Part shown: in pieces, positions 7,278 through 9,843 of the stretch | Position numbering within the stretch: position 1 is the stretch's first letter | Layout of the letters: every line of letters begins with the position of its first letter | Origin: Alphaproteobacteria bacterium | GTDB lineage: Bacteria > Pseudomonadota > Alphaproteobacteria > Sphingomonadales > Emcibacteraceae | Assembly: GCA_002401545.1 (NCBI GenBank) | Contig: NVTJ01000041.1 | Location: forward strand, 11,595 to 21,437 | Direction: 5' to 3' | Length of the DNA: 9,843 nucleotides | Translations under genes and position numbers: made by a program | The notes under the pieces: generated by a model | What the model saw: only the letters and a program-made list of their open reading frames with translations | Databases searched by the model: none | What the model was told of the DNA's origin: nothing

Positions 7278-8942
7278 ATGAATATAACCACATCAGAAAA
7301 AACCAAAGCTTCGGACCTGTTTGTTCAGGCATTGGAAGCCGAAGGGGTCGAATATATCTTCGCCGTTCCGGGGGAAGAAAATCTTGATATGCTTGAATCC
7401 ATAAGGATATCAGGCGTCAGGCTGATCCTCACACGTCATGAGCAGGGGGCGGGCTTCATGGCGGCAACTTACGGGCGGCTGACGGGTAAAGCCGGGGTCT
7501 GCATGGCGACGCTGGGGCCGGGGGCGACCAATTTGGCAACGCCTGCGGCTTATGCCCAGTTGGGCGGTATGCCCCTGATCATGATTACAGGCCAGAAACC
7601 GATCATGAAATCCAAACAGGGCCAGTTTCAGATTGTGGATATTGTCAGCCTTTTTGATCCGATTTGTAAAATGTCAAAACAGATTGTTCACGGCAATGCC
7701 ATACCCGCTCTGGTGCGGGAGGCCTTTCGCATGGCGGAGGAAGAACGTCCGGGAGCGGTTCTGCTTGAACTGCCGGAGGATATTGCCGAGGAAAAGACGG
7801 ATGAGCCGGTACTGCCGCCCCATCCGCGTTATTATGCGGTGGCCGGTGGCAGGGTTCTTGATCTGGCGGCAGATCTGATCAAGGCCGCGAAAATGCCATT
7901 GATTTTGATTGGGGCCGGGGCCAACCGCAAAGATGCCCGGGACAAGCTCAGTGACTTTATCCATACCACCGGTATTCCTTTCTTCAATACCCAGATGGGC
8001 AAAGGGGTGGTGGATGAACGATCCGAACTCTTCCTTGGCACGGCGGCCTTATCTTCGGGGGATTATCTGCATTGTGCCATTGACCGGGCGGATTTGATCA
8101 TCAATATCGGCCATGATGTGGTTGAAAAGCCGCCGTTCTTTATGGAGGAAGGCGGCAAGAAGGTCATTCATGTCAATTATAAATCGGCACAGGTTGATCA
8201 GGTTTATTTTCCCCAGGTTGAGGTCGTCGGCGATTTGGCGCAGTCGATTGCCCACCTGAAGGAAAAACTTGGGGCCAATGTGAATTGTGACAAATCATAT
8301 TTTGAGAAAATCCGCGCTGAGGTGGAAAGTCATACCACAGAGAATATCGATGACCCCCGCTTTCCGGTCGTCCCCCAGCGTTTTGTGGCGGATACCAGAA
8401 AAGTGATGGGTGACAAGGATATTATTGCGCTGGATAATGGCATCTATAAAATCTGGTACGCCCGTAATTATAAAGCCTATCAGCCCAATACGGTGCTGCT
8501 GGACAATGCGCTGGCCACTATGGGCGCGGGATTGCCCTCTGCCATGATGGCGGCCATGCTTTATCCCGACCGGCGGGTGATGGCCATTTGTGGCGACGGC
8601 GGCTTTATGATGAATAGTCAGGAAATGGAAACTGCCGTCCGCCTTGGCCTTAATCTGGTGGTGCTGGTTCTCAATGACAACTCATACGGCATGATCCGCT
8701 GGAAGCAGGCCGGGGGCGGATTCCCCGATTGGGGCCTTGAGTTTGGCAATCCGGATTTTGTCCAATATGCGAACAGTTATGGGGCTAAAGGCCACCGTAT
8801 TGAAGCCGCAGATGATCTGGTGTCGACTCTGGAAGCGGCGTTTGGGGCAGGGGGTGTCCATCTGGTAGAATTGCCCGTTGATTATTCCGATAACCAGAGG
8901 ATATTGATTGATGATCTTGCCGAGAAAGTATGTTTGATATGA
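7278..8942 (+). CDS. ThDP-dependent acetolactate synthase large-subunit-like protein
   Basis: This 554-residue enzyme of the thiamin-diphosphate family would join or split 2-oxo acids and aldehydes; acetolactate formation is the nearest named reaction. The ATG is preceded by AGGA (7267-7270). The N-terminal pyrimidine-binding domain (about 10-180) has FAVPGEENLDML and the catalytic Glu55 in LTRHEQGAGFMA, followed by LGPGATNL. The central domain (about 195-340) has LILIGAGANR, MGKGVVDE and LIINIGHDV. The C-terminal domain has the ThDP/metal motif GDGG (439-442) and Asn466-Asp467-Asn468 in NDNSYGMIRWKQ. It ends with LVELPVDYSDNQRIL, a phrase reminiscent of catabolic acetolactate synthases. No regulatory small subunit (IlvN/IlvH) follows; instead an aldehyde dehydrogenase gene overlaps its stop by ATGA. 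This argues for a catabolic or special role rather than branched-chain amino acid synthesis. A related carboligase or lyase specificity is possible. Confidence 0.87.
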   Translation: MNITTSEKTKASDLFVQALEAEGVEYIFAVPGEENLDMLESIRISGVRLILTRHEQGAGFMAATYGRLTGKAGVCMATLGPGATNLATPAAYAQLGGMPLIMITGQKPIMKSKQGQFQIVDIVSLFDPICKMSKQIVHGNAIPALVREAFRMAEEERPGAVLLELPEDIAEEKTDEPVLPPHPRYYAVAGGRVLDLAADLIKAAKMPLILIGAGANRKDARDKLSDFIHTTGIPFFNTQMGKGVVDERSELFLGTAALSSGDYLHCAIDRADLIINIGHDVVEKPPFFMEEGGKKVIHVNYKSAQVDQVYFPQVEVVGDLAQSIAHLKEKLGANVNCDKSYFEKIRAEVESHTTENIDDPRFPVVPQRFVADTRKVMGDKDIIALDNGIYKIWYARNYKAYQPNTVLLDNALATMGAGLPSAMMAAMLYPDRRVMAICGDGGFMMNSQEMETAVRLGLNLVVLVLNDNSYGMIRWKQAGGGFPDWGLEFGNPDFVQYANSYGAKGHRIEAADDLVSTLEAAFGAGGVHLVELPVDYSDNQRILIDDLAEKVCLI

Positions 8943-9843
8943 TAGCATCACAGAAAACACTGGAGGTTTTTAATCCCTATGACCACAGCCCTGTCGGTAC
9001 GGTTCCGCTATGCAATGGGGAAACCATAGATGGTTATCTGGAGGCGGCCCATAATCTGTTCCGCAATCGCCGCCACTGGCTGCCGGCCTATGAGCGTATT
9101 GATATTCTGAAAAAGACCGCCATAATTATGGAAAGCCGGTTTGAGAAACTGGCCTTTCAAATTGCCAGTGAAGGCGGCAAGCCGCTGAAGGATGCCCGGG
9201 TGGAAGTCACCCGTGCCATTGACGGGGTTGGTCTTTGTATCAAGGAACTGGCGCATTTGACCGGCAGGGAGATCCCCATGGATCTGACCGCTGCCGGGGC
9301 CGGGCATCTGGCCTTTACCACGCGGGAGCCTATTGGCCCCGTTGTGGCGGTTTCCGCGTTCAACCACCCGCTGAACCTGATCGTGCATCAGGTGGCCCCG
9401 GCCATCGCCGTGGGATGCCCGGTTCTGGTTAAACCGGCGGGTGATACGCCGTTATCCTGTCTGGAATTTGTCAATATTCTTTATGAAGCAGGGCTGCCGG
9501 AAGAATGGTGCCGTTTTGCCGCCTGTGACATTGCTACTGCTGAGAAGATGATCACCGATCCCCGGGTGGCTTTTTTCAGCTTTATTGGCTCATCAAAGGT
9601 GGGCTGGATGTTGCGTTCAAAACTGGCACCGGGGACGCGCTGTGCGCTGGAACATGGGGGTGTTGCTCCGGTTATTGTTGATGACAGCGCGGATATGGCC
9701 GCCATGATTCCCAGTTTGCTCAAAGGGGCATTTTATCATTCGGGCCAGGTCTGTGTCTCTGGCGAACAAAAATTTGATCTTCACTTTACTGATTTTGACA
9801 GTACACCTTTAGCGTCTGCATCAATAGCACAAGTTCATACCGC
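8939..9843 (+). CDS. Aldehyde dehydrogenase family protein, incomplete; frame changes to UbiB-like sequence at about 9760
   Basis: The ATG overlaps the stop of the ThDP enzyme gene (ATGA), which implies translational coupling; only a weak GAGAAAG lies upstream. Residues 1-274 are an NAD(P)-dependent aldehyde dehydrogenase: EVFNPYDHSPVGTV at the start, TREPIGPVVAVSAFNHPLNL (128-147) with the oxyanion Asn142, VLVKPAGDTPLS with Lys165, FSFIGSSKVG (213-222), the general-base position Glu238 in ALEHGGVAP, and the catalytic Cys272 in GQVCVS. A complete enzyme would have about 200 more residues. Instead, from residue 275 the open frame continues as UbiB/ABC1 sequence to the window end. Both halves are therefore truncated. 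The genuine gene was probably a full-length dehydrogenase in an operon with the ThDP enzyme, oxidising an aldehyde linked to its reaction; the substrate is unknown. The phosphorylating or lactaldehyde-type subfamily cannot be settled from this part. Confidence 0.85.
   Translation, partial: MIASQKTLEVFNPYDHSPVGTVPLCNGETIDGYLEAAHNLFRNRRHWLPAYERIDILKKTAIIMESRFEKLAFQIASEGGKPLKDARVEVTRAIDGVGLCIKELAHLTGREIPMDLTAAGAGHLAFTTREPIGPVVAVSAFNHPLNLIVHQVAPAIAVGCPVLVKPAGDTPLSCLEFVNILYEAGLPEEWCRFAACDIATAEKMITDPRVAFFSFIGSSKVGWMLRSKLAPGTRCALEHGGVAPVIVDDSADMAAMIPSLLKGAFYHSGQVCVSGEQKFDLHFTDFDSTPLASASIAQVHT
9761..9843 (+). other. UbiB/ABC1 kinase fragment joined in frame to the dehydrogenase; probable chimeric join
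   Basis: These 83 bases, read in the dehydrogenase frame, give EQKFDLHFTDFDSTPLASAS followed by IAQVHTA. This matches the Ala-rich nucleotide-binding loop of UbiB, a kinase-like protein of ubiquinone synthesis; the E. coli protein has PLASASIAQVHTA at the same place. The upstream part of UbiB, including its KxGQ motif, is absent. GC falls to about 40% by hand count (33 of 83) from the mid-to-high 50s just before, and the codons become A/T-ending (TTA, GCA, TCA, ATA, CAA, GTT, CAT). The exact junction cannot be fixed to the base; it lies near 9760. It looks like foreign DNA, by misassembly or, less likely, by recombination. Confidence 0.75.

Noticed and set aside
8682..8960. - strand open frame across the end of the ThDP enzyme gene
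   Set aside because: It is antisense to the conserved C-terminal ThDP motif region and the dehydrogenase start, with no ribosome binding site or domain evidence.
1..9843. CRISPR array, tRNA or rRNA genes, insertion sequence, phage attachment site or replication origin
   Set aside because: I saw no spaced direct repeats, tRNA cloverleaf, ribosomal RNA segments, transposase motifs or iteron clusters on reading the window.

Overview
The window reads as bacterial chromosome, or a metagenomic contig, from a Gram-negative organism. The evidence for Gram-negative is two adjacent TonB-dependent outer-membrane receptors. GC content is moderate, roughly 50-55% by eye. The receptor style (LEEIVVTARKR TonB box), the aromatic-acid-type MFS carrier and the short ECF sigma/zinc-finger anti-sigma arrangement fit a marine-type alphaproteobacterium (Kordiimonadales/Emcibacterales-like), but a gammaproteobacterium is not excluded. 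Every supported gene is on the + strand.

Layout. Positions 1-1290 hold the C-terminal part of a TonB-dependent receptor that begins before the window. After 40 bases comes a second, complete receptor (1331-3631), closed by a strong intrinsic terminator (3651-3682). A full-length MFS carrier of the aromatic acid:H+ symporter type (3742-5082) follows with its own ribosome binding site. Directly after its stop codon lies the decayed C-terminal end of an ECF sigma factor gene (5083-5251). It lacks its region 2 and is frameshifted at a run of eight G. It still overlaps, by ATGA, an intact 100-residue zinc-finger anti-sigma-like gene (5248-5550). A 134-base intergenic stretch with a perfect TATAAT box precedes a tight operon: a membrane-anchored FMN/Fe-S glutamate-synthase-like oxidoreductase (5685-7247), a ThDP-dependent acetolactate-synthase-like enzyme (7278-8942) and an aldehyde dehydrogenase starting at 8939.

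The aldehyde dehydrogenase frame changes identity at about 9760. After the catalytic cysteine motif GQVCVS the frame stays open, but the residues become an unmistakable UbiB/ABC1-kinase segment (LASASIAQVH), with a drop in GC. This is most likely a chimeric join at the contig end.

How the genes may work together (inference). The receptors and the MFS carrier look like an outer- plus inner-membrane uptake route for an organic, perhaps aromatic or polycyclic, acid. The three-enzyme operon looks like a catabolic or redox module in which a ThDP enzyme makes or cleaves a C-C bond, the dehydrogenase oxidises an aldehyde and the FMN/Fe-S protein handles electrons at the membrane. The substrates cannot be read from the sequence.
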